Assembly (NCBI RefSeq): GCF_000025625.1
Contig: NC_013922.1
Location: forward strand, 558,001 to 622,000
Length of the DNA stretch: 64,000 nt
Reading direction: 5' to 3'
Source of the DNA: Natrialba magadii ATCC 43099
GTDB lineage: Archaea > Halobacteriota > Halobacteria > Halobacteriales > Natrialbaceae
Numbering within the stretch: position 1 is the stretch's first letter; the number at the start of each line of letters is the position of its first letter. The position numbers and the translations under genes were made by a program. The notes beneath the pieces are model-generated. The model was not told the DNA's origin. It did no database searches and worked only from the letters and a program-made list of their open reading frames with translations. This document shows, piece after piece, positions 51,479 to 60,168 of this stretch.

Positions 51479-51802
51479 ATGACCCTCGACGAACTCTCCG
51501 AGGAGATGCAGGAATCGTACAGCGAGGTTGGGGAGGAACTCACCGTCTCGCTCGACCGCGAGACGCGAAACGAACTCGCCATGCTCGAGACGGCACTCGA
51601 GCCGGACGAAACCGACGAACTCGTTCGCCGAGCGATTCACATGCTCTTTCAGTCGACCGTCGAGACGGGAACGATGGACTTCCACCTGCGCTCGGGCTTC
51701 GACGTAACCTACGACGAATATCTCTCGGGGATGACGTTCGACGAGATGACGGGTGCGAATCAGTATCCGACGATGGACGACGAGCGCCGGTATCAGTTCT
51801 GA
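51479..51802 (+). CDS. Small haloarchaeal hypothetical protein
   Basis: A 107-residue acidic soluble protein (MTLDELSEEMQESYSEVG, helical; then a patch TYDEYLSGMTFDEM near the C-terminus). No metal or membrane motif. Codon use is typical of the region. It lies 187 bases after the TIM-barrel gene; that gap has CT-rich runs and no gene. Function unknown. Confidence 0.65.
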   Translation: MTLDELSEEMQESYSEVGEELTVSLDRETRNELAMLETALEPDETDELVRRAIHMLFQSTVETGTMDFHLRSGFDVTYDEYLSGMTFDEMTGANQYPTMDDERRYQF

Positions 51803-52045
51803 GGGCGTTGCTGTTCCGTCGCTGACGAACTGCCACTTTCTGCCCTGGCGGCTGTTGCTGTTCTCCCTCTGACGGCCGTCACTGTCCCGACTGTCACCGC
51901 AACTCAGACGGTAACTAGTACGACTCGACGTTCCACGCCAGGAGAGAGACGGGTGATATTGACTATCGTATGTGTTATAATGTCACCTTATTCTTAGATC
52001 TAAATAATAGGTGCGCTTATTGCCCTCGACCACTCGGCTGTAGAC

Positions 52046-52174
52046 ATGGCAATCAGTCAGAGCGCGTCCGAAACGGCGTACCGCTGTCCAACGTGTACAG
52101 GCGACCTCGCCGTCCGATACGACTCCTTCGAGTGTACAGACTGCGGGTTCACGCCGCGTCACGGCTCGGACTAA
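52046..52174 (+). CDS. 42-residue zinc-finger protein
   Basis: A small protein starting MAISQSASETAYRCPTC. It has YRCPTCTGDL and FECTDCGFTP, two CxxC knuckles spaced 16 residues apart, the standard haloarchaeal mini-zinc-finger. The frame ends FTPRHGSD before TAA. A TATA-like TAAATAATAG lies about 35-40 bases upstream. Similar micro-proteins are known to be expressed in haloarchaea, but this one has no assigned role. Confidence 0.75.
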   Translation: MAISQSASETAYRCPTCTGDLAVRYDSFECTDCGFTPRHGSD

Positions 52175-52378
52175 CTCGTCCTTTCATAGAACTCGTACCG
52201 ACTCTAACATCTTTCAAACCCTGCCACGGGTGAGGCCGTGATTTTCCGCTGCAGTACGCCCGCAGAGTCGTCTTTGTATAGAATCGGTCTGCATTGGGAG
52301 AGTTGTCGCAATCGGCCGGTCAACCCTCGGTGACCAGTGAGTATAAGACTGTTAGTAGTAGGCGCACAGACAGTATAC

Positions 52379-53029
52379 ATGGGGTTAACTGCTGAATTCC
52401 GATTATTCTCAGAACACGATCCGCTGATTCAACTCGCCCGTGCGGTACCGGAGTGTACGATCACCGTTGAACACGACGAACAGACCGCTGCCGGACCGAT
52501 CGTATTCGTCCTCCGCGTGGTCTGTCGATCGTTCGAGACGTTCGAGGAAACGCTCGAAAGCAAGCCTGCGGTCCTAGAATTCACCCCCATCAGCGAGGAG
52601 AGTTCGGTGCGTATCTACCACACTGTTTTCGAGAACCAATACTCCGAAGAGATCGATGAACTCCTGTTCAACAAAACGCTCATCGAGCGATGGTGGGTGA
52701 CGAGCGATGGAGAACATCTCAAACAGCAGTTCGCCGATCGTGACGAACTTGCAGCCTATCGTGACAGTTGCCGGAAACTGGCCATGGATTTCCGACTCGA
52801 CCGACTGTATGAATCGAGCGGCGACAACGATCGTCTCCCCGGCGTCTCCGAGAAGCAACATGAAGCACTCCGTGCAGCCTACGAGACGGGCTACTTCGAT
52901 GTTCCTCGACAGGCATCGCTCAGGGACGTTGCTGACTCGCTCGATATCTCCCGATCAGCGCTTGCCGAACGACTCCACCGTGGCCAGGCACACGTTCTTG
53001 AGCACTATTTCTCAGACAACCCAGTTTAA
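52379..53029 (+). CDS. HTH_10 (bacterio-opsin-activator type) transcription regulator
   Basis: A 216-residue protein. The N-terminal ~150 residues are a sensor-like alpha/beta region (TAEFRLFSEHDPLIQL, ITVEHDEQTAAGP). The C-terminal 50 residues are the HTH_10 domain: EALRAAYETGYFDVPRQASLRDVAD, then ISRSALAERLHRGQAHVLEHYF. This family controls individual operons in haloarchaea. The MATE exporter gene begins 60 bases after its stop, so the exporter is its likely target. The ATG at 52379 is chosen over 52337. Confidence 0.9.
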   Translation: MGLTAEFRLFSEHDPLIQLARAVPECTITVEHDEQTAAGPIVFVLRVVCRSFETFEETLESKPAVLEFTPISEESSVRIYHTVFENQYSEEIDELLFNKTLIERWWVTSDGEHLKQQFADRDELAAYRDSCRKLAMDFRLDRLYESSGDNDRLPGVSEKQHEALRAAYETGYFDVPRQASLRDVADSLDISRSALAERLHRGQAHVLEHYFSDNPV

Positions 53030-53089
53030 AACCCGGACTATGTGGGTCTCCAGTGATCTGCACCCATCCCCTCAGTTCAGGTACACGCG

Positions 53090-54607
53090 ATGGACGAATC
53101 AACGACGAATGAGTCTATTTCACAAGATCTTACGACAACGGGTACACCCTCGCAGAGTCAGTCGATTAACGTAACCGATGGTCAGTTGTTCAAGCCGCTG
53201 TTAGTCCTCTCAGCACCGATCGTTCTCGCAGAGGGGCTCGATATCGTCTATTTCCTGGTCGACCTCTACTGGATTGGTCATCTCGGAACCAATGCAGTGA
53301 CGGCGATGTCCTACTCGTGGCCGATCGTCTACCTCGGAATGAGCATCGGACTCGGAGTAGTGACAGCGGGGACAGTTCTCGTCGCACGGCACAAAGGCGG
53401 CGGTCAATTACGTGCGGTCCGTTCGGTAGCTGGGGGAACCATCTCGTTCGTAACGATCCTTGCGCTGGTGCTTGCGGTCATCGGATACATCCTCGCGCCG
53501 CGGTTGCTCACGCTTGTCGGTGCAACTCCCGGTACGGAGCCATACACGCAGGCCGTCGGATACACGCGAATCACGTTTCTCGGTTTGGTCCCCATGTTCT
53601 GGTTCTTCGTCTTCAACGCGCTCTCTCGAGGATGGGGCGATACGAAAACCCCGCTGAAACTGATGGGGATCAGCGCATTCGTCAACATCCTCATCGATCC
53701 GTTCGTGATCCACGGATTCTCGGCGAACCCGCTCTTCGAGTGGGCCGGACGCCACTCGCTCGAGCACTCGCTGTACGCCTGGACCGGGTTCGCTGGCTAC
53801 GGCATCGAGGGCGCTGCCATCGCAACGATCTTTGCCCGATCGATCGCCGCTGCATTCGGCCTGTATATCCTCTTCTCTGGCCGAATCGGGTTCGAGCTGA
53901 CACTGGCATCGCTCCGACCGCGTCGCTCGACACTCGTCGAAATCCTCACGATCGCCTCACCGACAGCAATCGAGATGGGCGTTCGCGCCGGTGGCGTCGC
54001 AATCCTGACGGCAGTTCTCGCGATCGAAGGTGATGCTGCCGTCGCGGCGTACGGCATCTCTGAGTACCTCGTCGCGATCCTGTTTGTCATCTCGCTCGGG
54101 CTTGCGCGCGGGGTGGAGACGACCGTCGGACAGAATCTCGGTGCCGGCCAGCAACCCCGTGCCAAACGCGCAGTATACCTCTCTGCGGGGATGGCTAGTG
54201 TCCTGTTTGTCTGTATCGTCGCCGCTGCCTACCCGTTTGCCGAATCGATCGTGGGCGTGTTCCTGGGTGTCGAAGGCGGTGGCGTGGCTGCCGATACGAT
54301 CAGAGAGAGCGGTGCATCCTTTGTCAGGATCGTCGGACCAGCACTGGTCTTCTTCGCCGTGTTCCAGGTAACTCTCGGCGCGTTCCGCGGAAGCGGAAAC
54401 ACGACACTCGCGATGCTCCTGGCCACGCTAGAGCTGTTCGTATTCCGCATCCCGTTGAGTTACGCCGCACTCGTCTGGTTTGGGGCCGGCATCACTGGCG
54501 TATGGTATGCGATTGCGTTGTCTTACATCATCTCGTCGGTGATCGCCGTCGTGTGGCTCGTCCGCGGAACGTGGATCCCGTCATCCTCACTGCCAACACA
54601 GCACTGA
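53090..54607 (+). CDS. MATE-family multidrug/cation efflux transporter
   Basis: A 505-residue membrane protein with 12 helices in two homologous halves. The N-terminal polar stretch (MDESTTNESISQ) precedes the first helix (LFKPLLVLSAPIVLAEG). The half-repeat PG/N-x3-D-x2-WIGHLG near 50-65 and the GVETTVGQNLGAGQ motif near 340-355 are MATE signatures. It likely exports organic cations in exchange for Na+ or H+. It follows the HTH_10 regulator. Confidence 0.92.
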   Translation: MDESTTNESISQDLTTTGTPSQSQSINVTDGQLFKPLLVLSAPIVLAEGLDIVYFLVDLYWIGHLGTNAVTAMSYSWPIVYLGMSIGLGVVTAGTVLVARHKGGGQLRAVRSVAGGTISFVTILALVLAVIGYILAPRLLTLVGATPGTEPYTQAVGYTRITFLGLVPMFWFFVFNALSRGWGDTKTPLKLMGISAFVNILIDPFVIHGFSANPLFEWAGRHSLEHSLYAWTGFAGYGIEGAAIATIFARSIAAAFGLYILFSGRIGFELTLASLRPRRSTLVEILTIASPTAIEMGVRAGGVAILTAVLAIEGDAAVAAYGISEYLVAILFVISLGLARGVETTVGQNLGAGQQPRAKRAVYLSAGMASVLFVCIVAAAYPFAESIVGVFLGVEGGGVAADTIRESGASFVRIVGPALVFFAVFQVTLGAFRGSGNTTLAMLLATLELFVFRIPLSYAALVWFGAGITGVWYAIALSYIISSVIAVVWLVRGTWIPSSSLPTQH

Positions 54608-54757
54608 CGCTATTATCAACAAATTTCCACCCCCTCAAAATGATTGACTCCTCTGTGTCAGGTGTGGCTGTGCAACTGTCGGAACGACAAAACGACACAG
54701 GAATAGTACCAACCGTTGCCTCGGCTGCTCTCAAGTAGCGTCGGTGTGTCCACTCAG

Positions 54758-56671
54758 TCAGTCGTCGATCGGCGCCGCACTCGAGAGCGCCTCGTCGATT
54801 TCAGCGTCTTCCATTTTGTCGACCAGAGCGTCGATGACCTCCTCGCGCTTGCCCTTCACGAACTTGATCGAGCCAACGACGAGGTGGCCGCCGCCGGAGA
54901 CGCCGCCGCCGGGCACTTCCTCCTCGAGTTCGGAGACCATCTGTGGGATGTCGAGGCGAACGCCGTCGGAGCGGAGCACGGCGAAGTCAGGGCCGTAGCC
55001 GACCGTGATGACGGGATCGCCGGTTTCCTCGATTTTGCGGTCGTGGATCTCGCCCGTCGTCTTGCCCGGTGCGGGGTAGGTAAAGCGGTGGGCATAGTTC
55101 TCGACGTCGATCCGGTAGAGGTGGGCATCGTTATCCAGGTCCTCGTGCTCGAGGTGGGCCATCGCGGCGTCGAGTTGCTCGTCAACCTCCTCGCGGGCGC
55201 GGTCGGCGAAGAACGAGACGAGGTCGCGGTGGCGCTCCTCCTCGTCGCTGTTAATCTGGAGCAGGTCCTGAATGAGCTGATCGCCGGAGTTGTAGCGCAG
55301 CCAGAAGGCCGCGTAGTCTAACGCCTCGCTGACGTCCTGCAGGCGGTCCTCGTCATAGCCTTCCTCGACGGCGAGGTCGATGTAGTCGTCCATCGCGTCG
55401 GCCTTCGAGCGGTCCGAAATGCCGGCGACGGCGGGGACGTGACGGAGTTCGTCCGTGATGTCCGGGTAGATCATCCGCGCGAGTTCGACACAGAGCATGC
55501 CCGTCGTGATCCGGTAGTCCTCGTCGTGGAGGTACGGATTGACGTGGGCGTCGAGCAGGTCACCGACTGCGTCGGGATCCGGATGGTGGTGATCGATCGC
55601 GACGATCGGAATGTCGTAGTGTGCCAGCGTCTCGTAGGCCGGGACGTCCTCGGCCGTCGAACCGTTGTCCAGCATCAGCAAGAGGGGCAGCTGCTGGCCG
55701 TGTTTCTCGCGGTCCTCGAGTGCGAAGTTCAGGTCGCGCGTCGCGTCCTCCATCTCGTAGAACGGAGCCTTCGCGGGCAGGCGCTTGATGAGGTGCTGTG
55801 GTGCATCATCGTCCTCGTGCACCTCGGCGATGAAGCGCTCGAGTGCGATCTGGACCGGGACTGCGGCACACATCCCGTCGCCGTCCGCGTGGTGGCGAAC
55901 GCGAATCGGGCGGCCCTCGAGTACGGTTCGGCGCAGCAGGGTCGCGACTTCCTGGAGGTCGTCGCGGAGCTTTTCGAACGCGGGCCAGTCGATTAGCGGC
56001 GCGACATCGTGTGGCTCGGCGCGCGATTCGAGTGCGTCCTCGAGTCGATCGCGGGCTTCCTCGGCGGTCTCGCCCTCGAGTTTCGAGAGGCCGTCGACTT
56101 CGATCTGGACGGAGCCCTCGCGGTGTTCGGGGGTGCCGGTGACGCGGACGACGTCGCCGACCTCGACGGACGGGTAGGCGCGGACGCCGGCCTCTTCGAA
56201 GGCGGCACAGGGGACGACGCCGGATTCGTCGGTGACGTGGAAAATCGTCGGGCCGCCGGTCTGTTTGACCTGCACGACTTCGCCTTCGAGGTGGATCTGT
56301 TCGCCGACGGTTCCCTCGAGACGGTCAGTGCCGGTCAGGGAGTAGTCGTGGGTGACGGCTTCGACGGTCGTCCCGTCGTCGAGATCGACCTCGGCCGGTT
56401 CGAACGCCATGTCACCGTTGTCGCGAACGGTTTCGAGTTCGACGACGAGTTCGTCGCCGACGGCGAAGGTGCCTTCGAGAACAGACTCGTGGACGAGTCC
56501 GGAGACGGATTCGGAGAGATCGACGAAGACGCCGTAGTCGACGATACCGTTGATTTCAGCGAGGTAGGGTTGGTTCTGCTCGACATCCTCTGCGGTACAA
56601 TCTGCATCGAGATCGTAGACGACGGAATCCCCGTCGTCTTCGCCGGGGACCCCGGCGGACTCACGTGTCAT
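54758..56671 (-). CDS. RecJ-like DHH nuclease with S1 and OB domains
   Basis: A 637-residue protein. Residues 30-85 form an S1-like fold (YLAEINGIVDYGVFVDLSESVSGLVHES), residues about 110-185 an OB fold (IHLEGEVVQVKQTGGPTIFHVTDES), and the remainder the DHH/DHHA1 nuclease: VRHHADGDGMCA near 257, DHHHPDPD near 360 and a C-terminal GGGVSGGGHLVVGSI-like DHHA1 loop near 600. It corresponds to the haloarchaeal RecJ-type single-strand exonuclease associated with archaeal replication. The N-terminal zinc finger of some homologues is absent. Confidence 0.88.
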   Translation of the reverse strand: MTRESAGVPGEDDGDSVVYDLDADCTAEDVEQNQPYLAEINGIVDYGVFVDLSESVSGLVHESVLEGTFAVGDELVVELETVRDNGDMAFEPAEVDLDDGTTVEAVTHDYSLTGTDRLEGTVGEQIHLEGEVVQVKQTGGPTIFHVTDESGVVPCAAFEEAGVRAYPSVEVGDVVRVTGTPEHREGSVQIEVDGLSKLEGETAEEARDRLEDALESRAEPHDVAPLIDWPAFEKLRDDLQEVATLLRRTVLEGRPIRVRHHADGDGMCAAVPVQIALERFIAEVHEDDDAPQHLIKRLPAKAPFYEMEDATRDLNFALEDREKHGQQLPLLLMLDNGSTAEDVPAYETLAHYDIPIVAIDHHHPDPDAVGDLLDAHVNPYLHDEDYRITTGMLCVELARMIYPDITDELRHVPAVAGISDRSKADAMDDYIDLAVEEGYDEDRLQDVSEALDYAAFWLRYNSGDQLIQDLLQINSDEEERHRDLVSFFADRAREEVDEQLDAAMAHLEHEDLDNDAHLYRIDVENYAHRFTYPAPGKTTGEIHDRKIEETGDPVITVGYGPDFAVLRSDGVRLDIPQMVSELEEEVPGGGVSGGGHLVVGSIKFVKGKREEVIDALVDKMEDAEIDEALSSAAPIDD

Positions 56672-56944
56672 CTTGAGTGTCCGGTTAGTGACGGCTGCGT
56701 ATAACCCTTGTCAAGAAGGGATGTCAGTCGTCGATCCCAAAACTGCAGGCAGTGGCGGGGCTGGCGTCGCGACGGCTATGTTGGTTGGTGAGACACGGCG
56801 GTTGGATTGGCGGCACGATGGTTGAACTGGTGATCTGATGGATGGATTGGCGGCACGGCGATTGATTCGCCGCAACACATCAGGAACACTGCTCGCCACG
56901 CGACCATCGGAACGTTTAGCAACCGCACCCTCCGATGATGGTGT

Positions 56945-57439
56945 ATGGGGCTGCTCGACGCGCTGTTTCGCTCGAACGAAATCCTCGGCATCGCCGAGGA
57001 GACACTCGAGTTCGCGATCGAATCTTCGGAGGCGTCCCACCCCAACGAGTACATGGGGTTTCTGCGGGGGACCGAGGCGTCTCGACTGGGACTCGAACAA
57101 GAGGGGCTCGTCATCACGGACGTGCTGGTGGTGCCGGGAACGGAAGCAAACAGCGTGAGCGCGACGGTTAAGACGAGCCAGATTCCGAACGACGTGAAGG
57201 CGCTCGGGAGCGTTCACTCCCATCCAAACGGCGTGATCAGTCCGAGCAGTGCGGATCTGGAGACGTTCGGCCGCGGGAGTGTGCATATCATTATCGGCGC
57301 ACCGTACCGCCGTCGCGACTGGAAGGCGTTCGACTCGCAGGGCAAGCGCACGACCCTGAACGTGATCGACGTCGACCTGCCCGAAACCGAGGACTTCTTC
57401 GATTTCACGCAGGCAGATATCGACGAGGAACTGTATTGA
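56945..57439 (+). CDS. JAMM/MPN+ metalloprotease (HvJAMM-like desampylase)
   Basis: A 164-residue zinc isopeptidase. The JAMM site is E35 (NEYMGFL), H91 and H93 (SVHSHPNG), S101/102 and D104 (PSSADLE), the complete E...HxH-x10-D pattern. Haloarchaeal JAMM proteins cleave SAMPs from targets. The SAMP-type gene at 3049-3330 could supply a substrate, though it is 50 kb away. It is followed at 185 bases by ribL. Confidence 0.85.
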   Translation: MGLLDALFRSNEILGIAEETLEFAIESSEASHPNEYMGFLRGTEASRLGLEQEGLVITDVLVVPGTEANSVSATVKTSQIPNDVKALGSVHSHPNGVISPSSADLETFGRGSVHIIIGAPYRRRDWKAFDSQGKRTTLNVIDVDLPETEDFFDFTQADIDEELY

Positions 57440-57623
57440 GACGGGAAACTGTGTGAGCGTGAGAGACATGCTGACGCTGACACAGCGGCTGACGCAGACA
57501 CCGAAACCGAAACCAACGTGAGACCGACACTGGAATCCACACGATGATTCAGCAGACGAGCACGAAACGCCAGCAACAACGGCGACAGATCTCGATTTCG
57601 AGGACGGAACTGAGGACGAATCT

Positions 57624-58070
57624 ATGACGAACGACAACCCACGGACGGTGATCGCACAGGGAACCTTCGATCTGTTACACCCCGGTCACGTCCACTATCT
57701 CGAGGAGGCCGCCGCAATGGGTGACGAATTATACGTAATCGTCGCACGGAAATCGAACGTCGATCACAAGAAAGCGCCCATCTGTTCGGCCGCACAGCGG
57801 CGGGACGTCGTCGATGCGCTCGAAGTCGTGGACGAAGCTATCCTTGGTCACGAGGAGGATATCTTCGTCCCGATCGAGCGAATTGATCCCGACGTGATTG
57901 CACTCGGTCACGACCAGCACCACGACGCGGATGCCATCGAGGATGAACTCGAGCGCCGCGGGATCGACTGTGTCGTCGACCGTGCGAGCGGTCGCGAGTC
58001 GACACGCGAGGACGAGGTACTTTCGACCAGATTGATCATCGACCGAATTCTCGAGCGGCGTGATAGATAG
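57624..58070 (+). CDS. ribL: FAD synthase (archaeal cytidylyltransferase-like)
   Basis: A 148-residue nucleotidyltransferase that adenylylates FMN to [21 protein letters not shown] near 13-30 contains the HxGH nucleotide-binding motif (H19, H22), and [11 protein letters not shown] near 138-148 is the C-terminal ISSTxIR-like segment. This is the CTP/ATP transferase family used by archaea in place of bacterial RibF. It follows the JAMM gene with the same orientation. Confidence 0.9.
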   Translation: MTNDNPRTVIAQGTFDLLHPGHVHYLEEAAAMGDELYVIVARKSNVDHKKAPICSAAQRRDVVDALEVVDEAILGHEEDIFVPIERIDPDVIALGHDQHHDADAIEDELERRGIDCVVDRASGRESTREDEVLSTRLIIDRILERRDR

Positions 58071-58361
58071 ACAGATTGCTACGTGACTTCCTCCTGTAGT
58101 ACTCTAAGTCGCCGTTCACAACCGTATAACGGCTCCCAAGCGAAACAGCATACCCCTCGACTCAGAAAGAGGCAATAGTTGCCGAGAGAAGTGACGAGGA
58201 CCCAGCCGAACAGTGGTTTGATGCTCGAATGCGGCCCCTGGTCAGCACACCCGATCGAAGCCGCGTCAATTCTTTCCCCTATCTCACCAAAAACGCCATA
58301 ATTGCCAGGTAGAGGCCCTGAAACCGCAAACTTTTGAATGTGGAGAACAGAGGAAACGACC

Positions 58362-59747
58362 ATGCAGACTGATCCAACTCGCAGGACGTTCCTGGCGGGC
58401 AGTGCGACTGCAGGTATCGTTGCAGTCGCCGGCTGTGCCAGCGACGGGGATGGCAACGGTGGCGAAGATGGGGCTGAAAACGGCGACGAAAACGGAGACG
58501 CCGAGGAGTTCGACTACACCGTCGACGCCGAACTCGAGGAGGGTGATGGCTCCTACGAACTCTGGGCGCTCGACCAGGGTCGCGACGACATCTTCACGTA
58601 CGAACCAGCCCCCGAGGGCGACGACGAATTCGCGCTGACGAACCACATCGATCTGAACGAACTCGAGGACCTCCCAGCGGAGGGCATCGTTCCGCACATG
58701 ATCGACTTCAGTTCGGACTACGAGTACGCCGCCATCGCCTGTACGGCCGGCGCGCGAACGCTCGTCTTCCGAACCGACGACCACGAACTCGTCGCCGACA
58801 TCGACACGGGCGAGGGATCGCACATGGCCGCGTTCACCCCCGAGGACGACTATATCCACGTCGACGCGATCGGTGAGGGTGCAATCGTCCGCGTCGAGGC
58901 CGACCTCGACAGCGAATCGTTCGAGGTCGTCGACGAAATCGTCGTCCTGGAGGACGACACCGTCCAGGACGCCGGCATCGAAAGCGGCTCGCCGATCTGT
59001 CACCAGTACGCCCACGACGGGCGCTCGCTGCACACGCTCGGTCCGAGCTACCACGACGGTGCGCTCGTGATCGTCGACCACGAGGAGTTCACCGTCGACA
59101 CGGCAATCTCCGGCGACACGCTGCCGACGAACTGTGGCACGATGCCACACCCGACCGAGGAGAAGTTCTACCTCACCGCTGGCCTGCCATCCAGCGACAG
59201 TGAGGGCGTCGGTGACTACTACGTCTACAACACCGCTGAGGACGAGGTCATCGTCGACGGCGAGTCGACCGAGGGAATCGACGCACACGGCTTTTGGTTC
59301 ACGCCAGACGGCGAGGAGCTGTGGGTGCTGAACCGTGAAACCAACGACGGTGTCATCGTCGACCCCGAGACCGACGAGGTCAAGGAGACCATCGACGCCT
59401 ACGGTCCCGCTCAGGACGACGATCCTGCTGAGAGCGACGCACCCGACATCATGTGGACCTCGCCCGACGGCGAGTACATGTTCGTCACCCTACGCGGCCC
59501 AGCACCGCTCTCTGGCGACCCACACGCTGCAACCGGTGTGACGCCCGGCGTCTCGGTTATCAGCGTCGAGGACCGTGAGCACGTCGACGTACTCGAGCCG
59601 TTCCCAATTGAGGAGTTCGACGACGAACACATCGAACTCGCCCAGGACGACGAGGAAGACGGTCCACGAACGCCTGACTTCCACGGCCTCGGCGTTCGTC
59701 CGATCGAGACGTTCGAGACAGAAATTACGAACTCGCCGCCGTTCTGA
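58362..59747 (+). CDS. Tat-exported lipoprotein beta-propeller (YVTN/nitrite-reductase-like)
   Basis: A 461-residue protein with a twin-arginine signal (PTRRTFLAGSATAGIVAVAGC) ending in a lipobox GC, and a Gly/Asp/Glu-rich spacer. The body has WD/YVTN-like repeats: TLVFRTDDHELVADIDTGEG, ALVIVDHEEFTVDTAISGDTL, WFTPDGEELWVLNRET and TSPDGEYMFVTLRG. There is no haem motif. It is probably a surface protein involved in recognition or redox partner binding; the function is not known. Confidence 0.85.
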   Translation: MQTDPTRRTFLAGSATAGIVAVAGCASDGDGNGGEDGAENGDENGDAEEFDYTVDAELEEGDGSYELWALDQGRDDIFTYEPAPEGDDEFALTNHIDLNELEDLPAEGIVPHMIDFSSDYEYAAIACTAGARTLVFRTDDHELVADIDTGEGSHMAAFTPEDDYIHVDAIGEGAIVRVEADLDSESFEVVDEIVVLEDDTVQDAGIESGSPICHQYAHDGRSLHTLGPSYHDGALVIVDHEEFTVDTAISGDTLPTNCGTMPHPTEEKFYLTAGLPSSDSEGVGDYYVYNTAEDEVIVDGESTEGIDAHGFWFTPDGEELWVLNRETNDGVIVDPETDEVKETIDAYGPAQDDDPAESDAPDIMWTSPDGEYMFVTLRGPAPLSGDPHAATGVTPGVSVISVEDREHVDVLEPFPIEEFDDEHIELAQDDEEDGPRTPDFHGLGVRPIETFETEITNSPPF

Positions 59748-59902
59748 GACGCGTCTCGACGGCCGCAGTCATTGACTATTTGATCGTTTTGGGCGACAGT
59801 CTTCCCCGGTAGGAAGGAGCCAGCAGTAGCTGTGTCGCAGTTGAGTTCGAGTCGGGTGTGAGTCTGTCTGGAATTGAACTTGCGACGACTAGCAGCTGTC
59901 GC
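59748..59902. other. Short gap between the propeller gene and a mini-zinc-finger gene
   Basis: About 155 bases with CT/AG-rich patches, no repeat and no gene recognised. Confidence 0.5.
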
Positions 59903-60058
59903 TCAATTCATTCGAATAACCGGCGGCGGCAATCGGAACGAGTCGACTGTATGGCCGGTCTCGACGAAGTGCTCGATCGCTTCTTTCGAAACGTCTGCCT
60001 CGGACCGCCCTTCCCCGGTGCTGCACTGCCACTCACACTCCAGACAGTACTTATACAT
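59903..60058 (-). CDS. 51-residue zinc-finger protein
   Basis: A complete small gene reading MYKYCLECEWQCSTGE, SEADVSKEAIEHFVETGH and FRLPPPVIRMN before a TGA. Two N-terminal cysteines (CLEC) with a later C/H pair (C12, H30/H36) would bind zinc. This CxxC plus VETGH pattern is a recurring haloarchaeal micro-protein. It sits between ilvD (its stop is about 110 bases away) and the propeller gene. Confidence 0.78.
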   Translation of the reverse strand: MYKYCLECEWQCSTGEGRSEADVSKEAIEHFVETGHTVDSFRLPPPVIRMN

Positions 60059-60168
60059 CTACGTTGTCGTCCGGTGTACCACTGGGAAAGTCTCGTGCAG
60101 GACATAGAAGGCGCGAACAAACACGGACGTTGGTTCTCGGAGGCCAAATACCGTCGTCGATCAGTCGC

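Noticed and set aside
58284-59288. A 334-codon frame antisense to the exported propeller gene
   Set aside because: Shadow frame; the sense frame has a Tat signal, lipobox and blade repeats.
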